A stretch of DNA of 64,000 bases from Polyangia bacterium (lineage in GTDB: Bacteria; Myxococcota_A; Polyangia; Nannocystales; Nannocystaceae): assembly GCA_030429545.1 (NCBI GenBank), contig JAUIFF010000001.1, forward strand, positions 1,399,599-1,463,598, written 5' to 3'. Position numbers and translations under genes: made by a program. Under the pieces are notes generated by a model. That model searched no databases. It was given only the letters and a program-made list of their open reading frames with translations, and was not told the DNA's origin. Positions 9,202-17,418 of this stretch are shown piece by piece; the stretch's first letter is position 1, and each line of letters starts with the position of its first letter.

Positions 9202-10032
9202 GTGCACGATGCAGTAGCGCTCGCGGCCCTGGTCGACAGTAGCAAGGCTGAACCGAGGGTCGATCGTCAGTGGCTCCTGTCGGCACTCGAGACCCACTGG
9301 CGCGACTTTCAGGCCGAGGTGAGCTCCGGCAAAACCCGGGCGTGGAGTGTTGGAGGTGTCCACGGGCTCGAAACCTTGGTGCAGTCGCGACCCGTCGTCC
9401 GCGATCGTCACGCCGACCTCATCGACGACTTGGTCCGCGTGCCCTCGCAGTGCACCCTGGCCTCGTTCGCTGTCGGGGCCGGCCAACGCCCGGTCCCCCG
9501 CCTCGAGATCAGTCGGTTCGAGCGCTGGATCGGGATTCAGTCGGAGGGGCTCGGAGGTCGTGTGCCGGGCACCTTGCGCGACGAGCTGCGTCGCCAACTC
9601 CCGGGGTTTTTGACCCGCAGCTTACGTCAGGGCACCGATCGTGAATTGGTGCTGTTTAGCTTCCTCGCCTGCCTCCACGAACTCACCGGGATCGGGCGGA
9701 CCTACGCGTCAGCGGCCGATATTCGCCGGGCCCTGCAAATGGTCGATGACCGACTCGGCAACCCCGACAACTTTCACATGGTGGTCGCCGACGGGCGAAC
9801 CACCGGGCTTATCCATCGCGGGGGCACCATGGTCAAGCTCCCGGTTCAGCGTGCCAAGCCACCGCGACGGGCGATCACCGGTCCCCATCCGGCGGTAACC
9901 AAACACCCCTCGGCACTGTTGCTGATACACGAACCGCAACCGACAGACCAACCCCTCGACGATAGCATGTTGCTTCCCGAGGGGGTGTTTAGCGTCAGCA
10001 CCGAGGCGCCCGTCGTACTGAGTGCGGACTGA
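9202..10032 (+). CDS. Class II glutamine amidotransferase-like protein (degenerate)
   Basis: The 276-aa frame from a GTG start resembles predicted class II amidotransferases (EgtC/YafJ-like). It has 'SRPVVRDRHADLIDDLVRVPS', a long middle equivalent to the region after the AHNG motif, 'GTDRELVLFSFLACLHE', 'NFHMVVADGRTTG', and a C-terminal 'LLIHEPQPTDQPLDDSMLLPEGVFSV' like the usual 'SEPLDDDPGW...VPEG' end. The N-terminal catalytic Cys and the AHNG motif are not recognisable (WIGIQSE in place of the latter), so it may be inactive or a binding protein. The start is uncertain, since a TTG at 9121 is also in frame. Its last ~125 bp are repeated twice downstream. Confidence 0.45.
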   Translation: MHDAVALAALVDSSKAEPRVDRQWLLSALETHWRDFQAEVSSGKTRAWSVGGVHGLETLVQSRPVVRDRHADLIDDLVRVPSQCTLASFAVGAGQRPVPRLEISRFERWIGIQSEGLGGRVPGTLRDELRRQLPGFLTRSLRQGTDRELVLFSFLACLHELTGIGRTYASAADIRRALQMVDDRLGNPDNFHMVVADGRTTGLIHRGGTMVKLPVQRAKPPRRAITGPHPAVTKHPSALLLIHEPQPTDQPLDDSMLLPEGVFSVSTEAPVVLSAD

Positions 10033-10287
10033 CCGAGCTCTCCTCGGCACTGTTGCTGATACACGAACTGCAGCTGGCAGACCAAGCCCTCGACGATAGC
10101 ATGTTGCTTCTCGAGGGGGTGTTTAGCGTCAGCGCCCGTACTGATGTGGACTGACCGAGCTCTCCTCGGCACTGTTGCTGATACACGAACTGCGGCTGGC
10201 AGACCAAGCCCTCGACGATAGCATGTTGCTTCCCGAGGGGGTTTTTAGCGTCAGCCCGTCGTACTGAGCGCGGACTGACCGAGCTCT
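9908..10287 (+). repeat. Three tandem copies (134, 122, 124 bp) of a gene 3' end
   Basis: Copies run 9908-10041, 10042-10163 and 10164-10287. Each begins cctcggcactgttgctgata and ends near gaccgagctct. Copy 1 is the 3' end of the amidotransferase-like gene, including its stop. Copies 2 and 3 lie beyond the stop and still read as an open peptide (SALLLIHELxLADQALDDSML...VFSV) ending in a stop. Copies 2 and 3 are nearly identical to each other and differ more from copy 1, so the second duplication is recent. Confidence 0.9.
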
Positions 10288-10311
10288 TATGTGTATATGC
10301 AGAATGTTGCG

Positions 10312-11379
10312 CTAGCCGATCCGGTAGTTGAGGCCAAACAGCAACATGTGTGTCAGCGGCATATCGGCGGCGAGGCTGTGTACGAGCGCCTGGTAGCCGA
10401 TCGACAGCCCGACGCCTTGAAACAATTTTGAGTCGCGCCGGGGCTTCACCAACAACCCCATATTGATGTTGAGCCGTGGTCCGTGGGGTGCCCGTACAGA
10501 CAGGTCGTTGGTCGGATCGGCAGGCCCTGCACCCGGGACCATTCGCGCTGGCGCGTAGAAGAAGTCGTACCCGAGGCGCAGACCAAAATATCCCCGCCCG
10601 TTGAGTGCGAGCCGTCCCATGGTCACGGTTGGGCCACCGCCAATAAGCGACGTAATCGCCGTTTGCCGGTTCTCCCCGAGCGCCAGTTGCCCCCCGAGGA
10701 TGTGGACTGAGGCGGCATAACCGATGTGATTCCAGTTTTGCCCGACATCGACCAGCACCCCACCTAGGCGCCCGGAGGAGGTCCGCTTTGAGTTGCCAGC
10801 CACATAAAACACTCCGCGGGCGAGCAACGCAAACTTCCCCGGGTTGTCGCTCGGTCGATATAGTTGCCGATACATCTCTCGCATGGCTTCGAGTTCGGCC
10901 TCGATCTGTTCTTCCTCTGTCAACACGGGTCCGCGATCACTCGGCGGTGGCAATGCGGTGTTACTCTCAGACGGCGCGAGGATATCGGCCGAGGGCGAGG
11001 CTGGTGGTGTCGGCTCAGGAGCAGCGCCCTCAGGTGTGGGCTGCCCAGCCATGGGCTGAGCTCCTGCCGGGGTGGGCTGCACCGGTTGAGCTCCCGCAGC
11101 TGCAGATCCCTCCGGCGATCCCGACGTTGGGGCGGGCGAAATTGGTGCGGATACACCGTCCTGCGGCGCGGTATCGGGCGAGGGTTGCGCAACTGCAGGT
11201 GATCCATCCGCCGCCGGCTGTGGGGCGGGAGCTTCGGCCACAACCGGTGACGATGCATCTATTTGGGGCCTAATGCCCACGGGATTGGCCAACGCAGGCA
11301 CGGCCTGGAGACTCACCAATCCACACACAACTACAAAAACACTGTGCCGTAGATTTGCCGCGGGGGTGTTGGACCACAT
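10312..11379 (-). CDS. Secreted Pro/Ala-rich protein with C-terminal outer-membrane barrel
   Basis: The 355-aa product has a cleavable signal peptide (FVVVCGLVSLQAVPALA), then about 120 residues of Pro/Ala/Ser/Gln-rich low complexity, a short charged helix (LTEEEQIEAELEAMREMYRQLYRP), and a beta-rich C-terminal half with alternating hydrophobic/polar strands (YFGLRLGYDFFYAP, GVGLSIGYQALVHSL, HMLLFGLNYRIG). The ending is compatible with an outer-membrane beta-barrel. The Pro-rich part may span or bind peptidoglycan (inference). A TGYANNTRCA site lies 11 bp past the stop (10292-10301). Confidence 0.6.
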   Translation of the reverse strand: MWSNTPAANLRHSVFVVVCGLVSLQAVPALANPVGIRPQIDASSPVVAEAPAPQPAADGSPAVAQPSPDTAPQDGVSAPISPAPTSGSPEGSAAAGAQPVQPTPAGAQPMAGQPTPEGAAPEPTPPASPSADILAPSESNTALPPPSDRGPVLTEEEQIEAELEAMREMYRQLYRPSDNPGKFALLARGVFYVAGNSKRTSSGRLGGVLVDVGQNWNHIGYAASVHILGGQLALGENRQTAITSLIGGGPTVTMGRLALNGRGYFGLRLGYDFFYAPARMVPGAGPADPTNDLSVRAPHGPRLNINMGLLVKPRRDSKLFQGVGLSIGYQALVHSLAADMPLTHMLLFGLNYRIG

Positions 11380-11547
11380 AGGCGAACACTACCGGGCCTG
11401 CCGGGAGCAAGCGAGATTTTTATGGCCGGCCGAATTTACGAGCGCCTTTCTTGCAAGAGACTTGACGATTTGGCCGTAAACCTCGAGCCTAGGGGCGAGA
11501 TGGGGTGCGGTTACAACGACCGTGCCTTCCCGTCACGGAGACTGTCC

Positions 11548-12162
11548 ATGCCAAACATCTGCAACTTTGCACGCTTCCGGGTGCTCCCAGCCCTTGTCGC
11601 GGTCGCGCTCCCGCTGACCGCCTGTGGCCCGATCGCGTTTGAAGACTCAAGTGCCCTGGTGATTATGGGAGACCCCCCTCCCCCGCCAAAGCCCGAGCCC
11701 AAACCGGAGCCCAAGCCCAAACGGGTTGAGGTGCGCGACAACAAAATCGTCATCAACGACAAGATCCAGTTTGATTTCAACAAGGCGACGATTCGCGAAG
11801 AGTCGTTTGACCTCCTCAAAGAAATCGCGGACGTCATCAAGGCCAACCCGCACATCAAAAAGATTTCGATCGAGGGTCACACCTCGACGGAGGGCAGCGA
11901 CAAGCACAACCAAAAGTTGTCAGACAAGCGCGCTGCCTCGGTCAAAAAGCACCTGGTCGAAAAAGAAGGTATCACCGACGAGATGCTGTCTTCCAAGGGC
12001 TTTGGCGAAAGCAATCCGATCGCCGATGAGTCGACCGAAGAAGGCAAGGAGAAAAACCGTCGTGTCGAGTTCATCATCACCGAGCAGGATGTGACCAAGA
12101 CCAAGGTTGAGATCGACCCCGAAACCGGCGAAGAAAAGGTCGTCGAAACCAAAACGAATTAA
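11548..12162 (+). CDS. OmpA-family peptidoglycan-binding lipoprotein
   Basis: The 204-aa product has a lipoprotein signal ending LTACG, a Pro-Glu-Lys-Pro spacer (PPPPKPEPKPEPKPK), then an OmpA-like domain (about residues 62-185). This includes KIQFDFNKATIREES, the diaminopimelate-contact segment IEGHTSTEGSDKHNQKLSDKRAASVKKHL, and NRRVEF. It should sit in the outer membrane and bind peptidoglycan non-covalently. An ATG preceded by acggagac at the right distance sets the start. The next gene begins 9 bp downstream with a strong ribosome-binding site, so the two form an operon. Confidence 0.88.
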   Translation: MPNICNFARFRVLPALVAVALPLTACGPIAFEDSSALVIMGDPPPPPKPEPKPEPKPKRVEVRDNKIVINDKIQFDFNKATIREESFDLLKEIADVIKANPHIKKISIEGHTSTEGSDKHNQKLSDKRAASVKKHLVEKEGITDEMLSSKGFGESNPIADESTEEGKEKNRRVEFIITEQDVTKTKVEIDPETGEEKVVETKTN

Positions 12163-12171
12163 GGAGCAGCC

Positions 12172-12552
12172 ATGCGCAACGTGATCGTTTCTGTCTGTTT
12201 GATCGCGGCCTCGTCCGTGCTCCCGGCATGCACCTGCATCGCCCGCGATGCCGAGACGTACCGCCAAGATACCCGCTCCCTCGTCGAGACTCGCAACTCG
12301 GCCGTCAAGGAGTGCTACGACGCTGCCCTCGTCACCGACCCCAATGTCTCGGGCGAGGTCATCGTCAACTTCACGGTCGAAAAGAAGACCGGGAAAATCA
12401 TCAACACGGCTGTCAACGAGAGTTCGACGGCTCCCGCGGCTCTTGGTGATTGTATCGTCGACGCGATCGACGGCCTCACCCTCGACCCGTTTGACCAACG
12501 CGACGGCGAAGCGACCTTTACCTGGCGCTTTCAGGCCAACGCCCCGGCGTAG
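12172..12552 (+). CDS. Small AgmX/PglI C-terminal-like lipoprotein
   Basis: The 126-aa product has a lipoprotein signal peptide (LPACTC) and a mature domain of the TonB-C/AgmX-PglI type common in myxobacteria. The landmarks are RNSAVKECYDAALVTDPNVSGEVIVNFTVEKKTGKI, then ALGDCIVDAIDGLTLDPFDQRDGEATFTWRF. Two Cys (KECY and GDCI) are conserved in that family and may form a disulfide. The ribosome-binding site aaggagcagcc precedes the ATG. It probably acts in the envelope with the OmpA-like protein encoded just upstream. The exact role is unknown. Confidence 0.7.
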   Translation: MRNVIVSVCLIAASSVLPACTCIARDAETYRQDTRSLVETRNSAVKECYDAALVTDPNVSGEVIVNFTVEKKTGKIINTAVNESSTAPAALGDCIVDAIDGLTLDPFDQRDGEATFTWRFQANAPA

Positions 12553-12566
12553 TTCATCTCGCCTGG

Positions 12567-12603
12567 TACTCGCCCGCGGGCCGCACACGCGACCTGCGGG
12601 CGA
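12567..12603. other. GC-rich hairpin downstream of the OmpA/AgmX operon
   Basis: tcgcccgc ... gcgggcga can form an 8-bp stem with a long loop. There is no T-tract, so it is at best a processing or Rho-associated structure. Confidence 0.3.
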
Positions 12604-12664
12604 AATGCGTGTGGAGCCCCTCGCTAGCTCCAAAACTAAAAACTTTGTTGTAGATTCAACTTAA

Positions 12665-13165
12665 ATGGATGCCACAGCCTATCTTCGGGCCCTGCGTGAG
12701 CGGGTCGAAGCACACTTCTCAGCCGCTGCCGAGCGCGAGGGAGCCAACATGGCCTGTCGCGCGGGATGTTCGCAGTGTTGCCACGCAAAATTCGGCGTGT
12801 TTGAAGTTGAGGCACAGCCGATTCGCGTTGCCCTCGCTGAACTCGAGCAAACCGACCCAGGCAAGCGCCAGCGGATTGCCAAACAGGCCCGCGACCAGAC
12901 CCTCCCCCATTGCGCCCTACTCGTCGACAACCAGTGTGCGGTGTATGCACAACGACCGTTGATTTGTCGCTCGCAGGGATTGCCGCTAGTCGTCGAGCGT
13001 GCGGGGAAAGCACAGGTCGACCATTGCCCCCTCAATTTCGCGTCGGAGCCTCCCCATCGCCACAGCCTGATGGTTTTGGACAACCTCAACAAACCGCTTG
13101 CGGTACTCGCTCAACTCGATAACTCGGGGGGTGAGCGGGTCGCACTTGCCGATTTGGCCCGCTAA
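12665..13165 (+). CDS. YkgJ-family cysteine-cluster protein
   Basis: The 166-aa product has the Cys pattern of the YkgJ/UPF0153 zinc or iron chelate-binding family: CRAGCSQCCHAKFGVFEVE near residue 30, CALLVDNQCAVYAQRPLICRS near 85-105, and DHCPLNF near 120. The cluster is thought to bind a metal or Fe-S cofactor; the function in bacteria is not settled. It is followed by tRNA-fMet and an intrinsic terminator. The start ATG has no strong ribosome-binding site, so a different start is possible, though the first Cys motif is well inside the frame. Confidence 0.8.
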   Translation: MDATAYLRALRERVEAHFSAAAEREGANMACRAGCSQCCHAKFGVFEVEAQPIRVALAELEQTDPGKRQRIAKQARDQTLPHCALLVDNQCAVYAQRPLICRSQGLPLVVERAGKAQVDHCPLNFASEPPHRHSLMVLDNLNKPLAVLAQLDNSGGERVALADLAR

Positions 13166-13249
13166 AACCGGGTTGGGGATTTTTTTTCGACTTTTCTTGC
13201 TCAGGGTGTTGACGCCAGCGTGATTGAACAGTAGAACGCCATTCCCTGG

Positions 13250-13323
13250 TGCGGGGTGGAGCAGCCAGGTAGCTCGCCGGGCTCATAACCCGGAGGTCAT
13301 GGGTTCAAATCCCGTCCCCGCTA
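13250..13323 (+). tRNA. Initiator tRNA-fMet (CAT)
   Basis: A complete cloverleaf of 74 nt. The acceptor stem is T-GCGGGG paired with CCCCGC-T, leaving positions 1 and 72 unpaired. The anticodon stem carries the three G-C pairs (ggg...ccc), the anticodon CAT is at 13284-13286, and the T-loop is ggttcaaatcc. The unpaired 1:72 position and the GGG/CCC stem identify the initiator rather than an elongator Met tRNA. The CCA end is not encoded. Confidence 0.95.
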
Positions 13324-13329
13324 CTCCCA

Positions 13330-13361
13330 AGCCACCTAGCTGACGCTAGGTGGCTTTTTTT
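13330..13361 (+). terminator. Intrinsic terminator after tRNA-fMet
   Basis: A perfect 10-bp stem, agccacctag / ctaggtggct, with a 6-nt loop is followed by a run of T residues. Confidence 0.92.
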
Positions 13362-13433
13362 GTACCCACACATTTTTTTGCCGGTTTGCTGAGCCTCGCC
13401 CAACGAACCGGCAAAATTTGTGGAACCCGCGAA

Positions 13434-14405
13434 TCAAGACGTGGGTGCGGCGGCCTTGAGGCACGGGCCGACGATCTTAAACAGTGGCCGCGACATCAGA
13501 ACCTTGACCGCGGCATTGCTCAGGTGGACCCCGTCGGGCCCATAGGCCGCAACTTCCTTGCCGTTGAGGTTGACCGTTTTGATGTACTGCCCGCGCTTGG
13601 GGCTAGTTTTGGTAAAGGCATCGACATAAAACGCGTTGCCCGCAAACGCCTTGATCCGCTGCTTGATCACGCGATTGACCTTGGGACCTATCTGGCGGGC
13701 ATTTTTCGCGGGAAACGCGGAAGGTCCCACCCAAACGATCAGGCGGTTGCGCTCGCCCGACAGCACCTCGAGCAGGGCATCGACCCGATCGCCATAGGCC
13801 TTTTCCCATTCCGGCGTGTGGGCCTTGGCCCAACCATCGGGTAGCCACACCGATTGAAAGTCGTTGGTCCCGAGGTTGACGATGTAGATGTCCGGGTCGT
13901 ACTCCTCGTTGACGCTCGGCATCTCCTTGGCCCAATCGTGAAAATCGGGGCGTGCCAACCCGCTCGAAGCCTTCCCCCACTTGCGCACACGGGCGTGCGG
14001 CCACCGAGTCTTGACAGTTTGCTCGATCATCGGGCCGAGCAAGCTCGCCAGGGTTGAGCTGCCAATCGCGTAGACAAACGGCTCGTCGCCAAAATCCGGG
14101 CAGTGGGCAAGTTTTGGGTCGACCGGAGGTTCGGGGTCGGGTTGCGCAGGTGGGTCTGCTTGTTGTGGCTGCTCGGGCAGTTCGGGCGCCTGTGTCTCAG
14201 GCGTGGGGTCAGTCGGATCCCCGGCGGGCGTGTCTTCGCCAGTCTCCGGCTGAGTTTGCGGAGGCTCGGCGGTCTGGTCGGGTTGAACCTGTGCGACCTG
14301 GTCTGGCTCGGGCTGCGGTTGTGGCGGTTTAGTCGGCTCGGTGCGGCAACCGGCGATCAGGCACAGCGAAATTGCGACTCGACTCCATGGACTCCCAGCT
14401 GGCAT
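13434..14405 (-). CDS. SGNH/GDSL-type hydrolase lipoprotein
   Basis: The 323-aa product begins at MPAGSPWSRV with a lipobox LIAGC. A longer frame exists, but the signal peptide starts here. A Pro/Gln/Glu/Thr-rich spacer of about 95 residues follows, then an SGNH hydrolase domain resembling DUF459. It shows VYAIGSSTLASLLGP (nucleophile Ser), GKASSGLARPDFHDW, IVNLGTNDFQS (oxyanion G and N) and GPDGVHLSNAA (catalytic Asp/His). Members of this family include cell-wall and polysaccharide O-acyl esterases. It would act outside the inner membrane; the substrate is not predictable. It faces tRNA-fMet convergently and follows the kinase gene in the same direction. Confidence 0.82.
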   Translation of the reverse strand: MPAGSPWSRVAISLCLIAGCRTEPTKPPQPQPEPDQVAQVQPDQTAEPPQTQPETGEDTPAGDPTDPTPETQAPELPEQPQQADPPAQPDPEPPVDPKLAHCPDFGDEPFVYAIGSSTLASLLGPMIEQTVKTRWPHARVRKWGKASSGLARPDFHDWAKEMPSVNEEYDPDIYIVNLGTNDFQSVWLPDGWAKAHTPEWEKAYGDRVDALLEVLSGERNRLIVWVGPSAFPAKNARQIGPKVNRVIKQRIKAFAGNAFYVDAFTKTSPKRGQYIKTVNLNGKEVAAYGPDGVHLSNAAVKVLMSRPLFKIVGPCLKAAAPTS

Positions 14406-14518
14406 TGCGGACACGTCTAACCGGAACCCGCCTCGTCTGCAAATCTCGCCGGTGCCCGAACCCGATCTATCGGCCAATTGCACCTGTTTGGCAGGACTTT
14501 GCCAGCACGTCAGTCACA

Positions 14519-17350
14519 TCAACCGCTGCCTCCCGACGGTTTCGCGCTTTTGAGCTCGCGGATAAACGCCTCGACTCGTTTGCGCTGACCGACCTGATGC
14601 GGCGACATAAACCCCTCGAGTGCTTGCTCGGCCAGTGCGAGCGCAGCCTCGCGATCGCCGTGTTTGAGCCACGTCGCGCGCGCCAACTCAAACTGGCCGG
14701 GCGCGAGCTTTTGCCCGGTCATCCCCGCCGCGGTGCCTTCGTCAACGGCTTGCTTGGCGACTTCGTAGCCACGGTCGAGCTGTCCGTGGTCGAGCTGTGC
14801 TCGGGCCAGCCCCGCAAGCGTGGAGTGGCGCTCGTAAGGGCCCTGGTCGCTCGCCATTTCCCAAACTTTGAGTGCCTCGCCAAAGGCCGCGATCGCAGCC
14901 TCAAACTCTCCGGCTGCAAGCTCCACCCGTGCGATCGCATCGTGACTGCGGGCGATATCAGGATGTCCCTTCGGCAACGCACGAAGCCGCCCGTCGAGTA
15001 CGCGGCTCAACAAAGTGCGTGCCTGTACATATTGTTCTTTTTGTCTATGCAACGAAGCTACGGTCTCGAGCACGTCATAGACCCTCGGGTGGGATGGCCC
15101 AAGCGTCTGCTCACGGATCGCCAACGATCGTTGCAGCAACGGCAAGGCACGGTCAAGCTCCCCGAGACCTTCGTAGATCTTCGCCAGGTTGTTGAGCGAC
15201 CCGGCGAGTTTGGGATGTGTCTGTCCGAGCGATGCTTCCTTGATGGCAAGCGCCCGCTCAAAATGCACCTTGGCCGTTTCGTAGTCGCCGCTAATCGCCA
15301 CGGTCGCGGCCAGGTTGTTGAGGGTGTAGCCCACCCGTGGGTGGTCGCGCCCGAGGGTCTGTTCACGGATGGCAAGCGCCTGTTCGAGGGATGTTTTGGC
15401 CCCGGCCAAGTCCCCCTGCCCCTGCAACACACCGGCGACGTGGTTGAGCAACGCGGCGTGCATCAAACCGTCGTCGCCCGCCCCCAGCAACGACAGCTGA
15501 ACCTCGGCGAGCTTGGACCAACGCATCCCCTCGCTGTAGCGGGCAAGCCGGTAACCAACGGCGAATACGAGGTGGACCGCCGCTCGCACGGCAACTTCGT
15601 TGGCCCCGGATTTCGCCGCCCGAAAGTACGAAGCTTCGAGCGATTGCTCGGCCTCTTCGTGCTCGCCCCGGGCCAGTTGGGCAACACCCACACGCAGGTG
15701 GCCCGCGGCCACAAGTGGTTCCCAACCTAGCTTCTCAGCGGCTGCGAGTGCCTCGCTAGCGACCGCGGCCGAACGGTCGAACTGGCCACCACTATCGAGT
15801 GCGTGGGCCCGAAAAAGTAAGCGGAGTACCGCGAGGGTTGCCGCCCTATCACTCGGGGGCAGCGGCAGGGTTTGTAGCCGCACCACATCCTGGCAGGGCT
15901 CGACCCGCGAAAGCCTGCTGGCGGCATCGACAGCCCACAACATCACATCGGCTTCGGCTTCGTTGAGTTCGAGCAACAACTCCTCGAGTTCGATCGCCCG
16001 TTCCTCGAGGCACCAGCGCGCACGCGTATAAAGCTCGTCGGTTAACGAATGGTCCACCCGGGCCTGGAGGCACATCTGTGTCTGGGCCGCTCCAATTTTA
16101 GATGTGTAATCTTCAATTGTACGAATGGTAAACGCAGAGGCTCCAGCAGCTCCCCCTGCCCCGGTGGCGACGAACTTTTGTTGGAGTTGATCGCGACGCT
16201 CCGCGTTCCAGACATTGTGCACAACCTCGCCTAGGCGTTGGCAATCGGCGATCGTTCGCTGGGCCTGGAGCTCGTGAGAAGCCCATACGCCGACACCAAC
16301 AAGTGCGAGGGTCGAGCACGCGGCGACCCATCGTAGCGTTCGCACCCGGGTGCGACTGGTTTTGAGGGCACCAAGTAGGCTGGCAATACTGTCCCAACGG
16401 TTATCTGGCTCAGCCGCGAGACCCCGCAGACAAATCCGCCGCAGCCAGCGAGGCGCCGCCCGTGACTTGGGCTGATGGACCCGGCCATCGACGATGTTGG
16501 CGATAAGGTCGAGTGGTGTTTTCCCGGCAAACGGGCGCTCACCATAAAGCGCCTCCCACAACGTCACGCAATAGGCAAACACATCGCTGCGGACATCGGC
16601 CAAACCACTGAATTGCTCGGGCGCCATATAGGCTGGGGTGCCGACAACCGCTCCGGCCTGGGTAACTTGTACACTCAACACAGAATCCTCGAGATTGACC
16701 CCCTCGACCTCGCTCATTGGGCTTGGGTCGGCCCGAGCAAGCCCCAGGTCCATCACTCGCACACGCCCATCGTGCCCGACCATCACGTTGTCGGGCTTGA
16801 AATCACGGTGCAAAAGTCGGGCTTCGTGGGCTGCCTGAAGGCCCCGTCCGGCGGCAGTCATCACCTCAACGATTTCACGCCAACCGGGCTTTTGCTGCTC
16901 TAACCAGGTCGTCAGGGTCACCCCATCGACCAGCTCCATCGCCAGCCACACGCGATCTTCGAGGACTCCGACATCGTGGATCGCAACGACATTCGGGTGC
17001 GAAAGTTTGGCGAGGGCCTGGGCTTCGCGCAGCAACCGGGTCTTCGCCGCCCGCGAGTTATTTGCAGATGCATTTTTATCGGGCAACAGCAACTTGAGCG
17101 CAACCCTGCGTTCGAGTTCTGGGTCGTAGGCGGCATAGACCACCCCCATGCCTCCGGCGCCGAGCTGCGAGACAATGACGTAGCGCCCGAGAATACTCCC
17201 TTTGGTCAGCTCCTGGGGACGCACAGGCGGCTTGCGGGCCCCATCCCCGACCAAGGTTTGCTCGCCCCCAACTGCAGTCACGGCATGACCTGCAGCCACC
17301 ACGGTGTCATCGACCGCTGCTGAGCCCGCCCGCTGAGAATCTTCCGACAT
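14519..17350 (-). CDS. Ser/Thr protein kinase with TPR repeats
   Basis: The 943-aa product has a PknB-type kinase domain (about residues 50-330): GRYVIVSQLGAGGMGVVYAAYD (P-loop), ALKLLLP (ATP Lys), LLHRDFKPDNVMV (catalytic loop), RVMDLGLA (DLG instead of DFG), then GTPAYMAPEQF and SDVFAYCVTLWEALYGERPF. A membrane helix follows (WVAACSTLALVGVGVWASHEL, about 345-362), then a C-terminal part with TPR/Kinesin-light-chain-like repeats from about 560, such as HPRVGYTLNNLAATVAISGDYETAKVHFERALAI. It is thus a transmembrane kinase whose extracytoplasmic repeats probably sense protein ligands. This architecture is very common in myxobacteria. Confidence 0.92.
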   Translation of the reverse strand: MSEDSQRAGSAAVDDTVVAAGHAVTAVGGEQTLVGDGARKPPVRPQELTKGSILGRYVIVSQLGAGGMGVVYAAYDPELERRVALKLLLPDKNASANNSRAAKTRLLREAQALAKLSHPNVVAIHDVGVLEDRVWLAMELVDGVTLTTWLEQQKPGWREIVEVMTAAGRGLQAAHEARLLHRDFKPDNVMVGHDGRVRVMDLGLARADPSPMSEVEGVNLEDSVLSVQVTQAGAVVGTPAYMAPEQFSGLADVRSDVFAYCVTLWEALYGERPFAGKTPLDLIANIVDGRVHQPKSRAAPRWLRRICLRGLAAEPDNRWDSIASLLGALKTSRTRVRTLRWVAACSTLALVGVGVWASHELQAQRTIADCQRLGEVVHNVWNAERRDQLQQKFVATGAGGAAGASAFTIRTIEDYTSKIGAAQTQMCLQARVDHSLTDELYTRARWCLEERAIELEELLLELNEAEADVMLWAVDAASRLSRVEPCQDVVRLQTLPLPPSDRAATLAVLRLLFRAHALDSGGQFDRSAAVASEALAAAEKLGWEPLVAAGHLRVGVAQLARGEHEEAEQSLEASYFRAAKSGANEVAVRAAVHLVFAVGYRLARYSEGMRWSKLAEVQLSLLGAGDDGLMHAALLNHVAGVLQGQGDLAGAKTSLEQALAIREQTLGRDHPRVGYTLNNLAATVAISGDYETAKVHFERALAIKEASLGQTHPKLAGSLNNLAKIYEGLGELDRALPLLQRSLAIREQTLGPSHPRVYDVLETVASLHRQKEQYVQARTLLSRVLDGRLRALPKGHPDIARSHDAIARVELAAGEFEAAIAAFGEALKVWEMASDQGPYERHSTLAGLARAQLDHGQLDRGYEVAKQAVDEGTAAGMTGQKLAPGQFELARATWLKHGDREAALALAEQALEGFMSPHQVGQRKRVEAFIRELKSAKPSGGSG

Positions 17351-17418
17351 GTTTCAATACACAGCTACCCGTGAGCAACTTTACCATCGCAGGCCGTGTT
17401 CGCGGCGAGATAGCAGCA

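Noticed and set aside
8710..9597. 295-codon minus-strand frame upstream of the RodZ-like gene
   Set aside because: It overlaps the amidotransferase-like gene on the other strand, has no domain and an atypical composition; treated as a shadow.
13250..13323. Elongator tRNA-Met
   Set aside because: Positions 1 and 72 are unpaired and the anticodon stem has three consecutive G-C pairs, so it is the initiator tRNA.
14372..15730. 452-codon plus-strand frame
   Set aside because: Antisense to the kinase-TPR gene, whose motifs are complete on the other strand.
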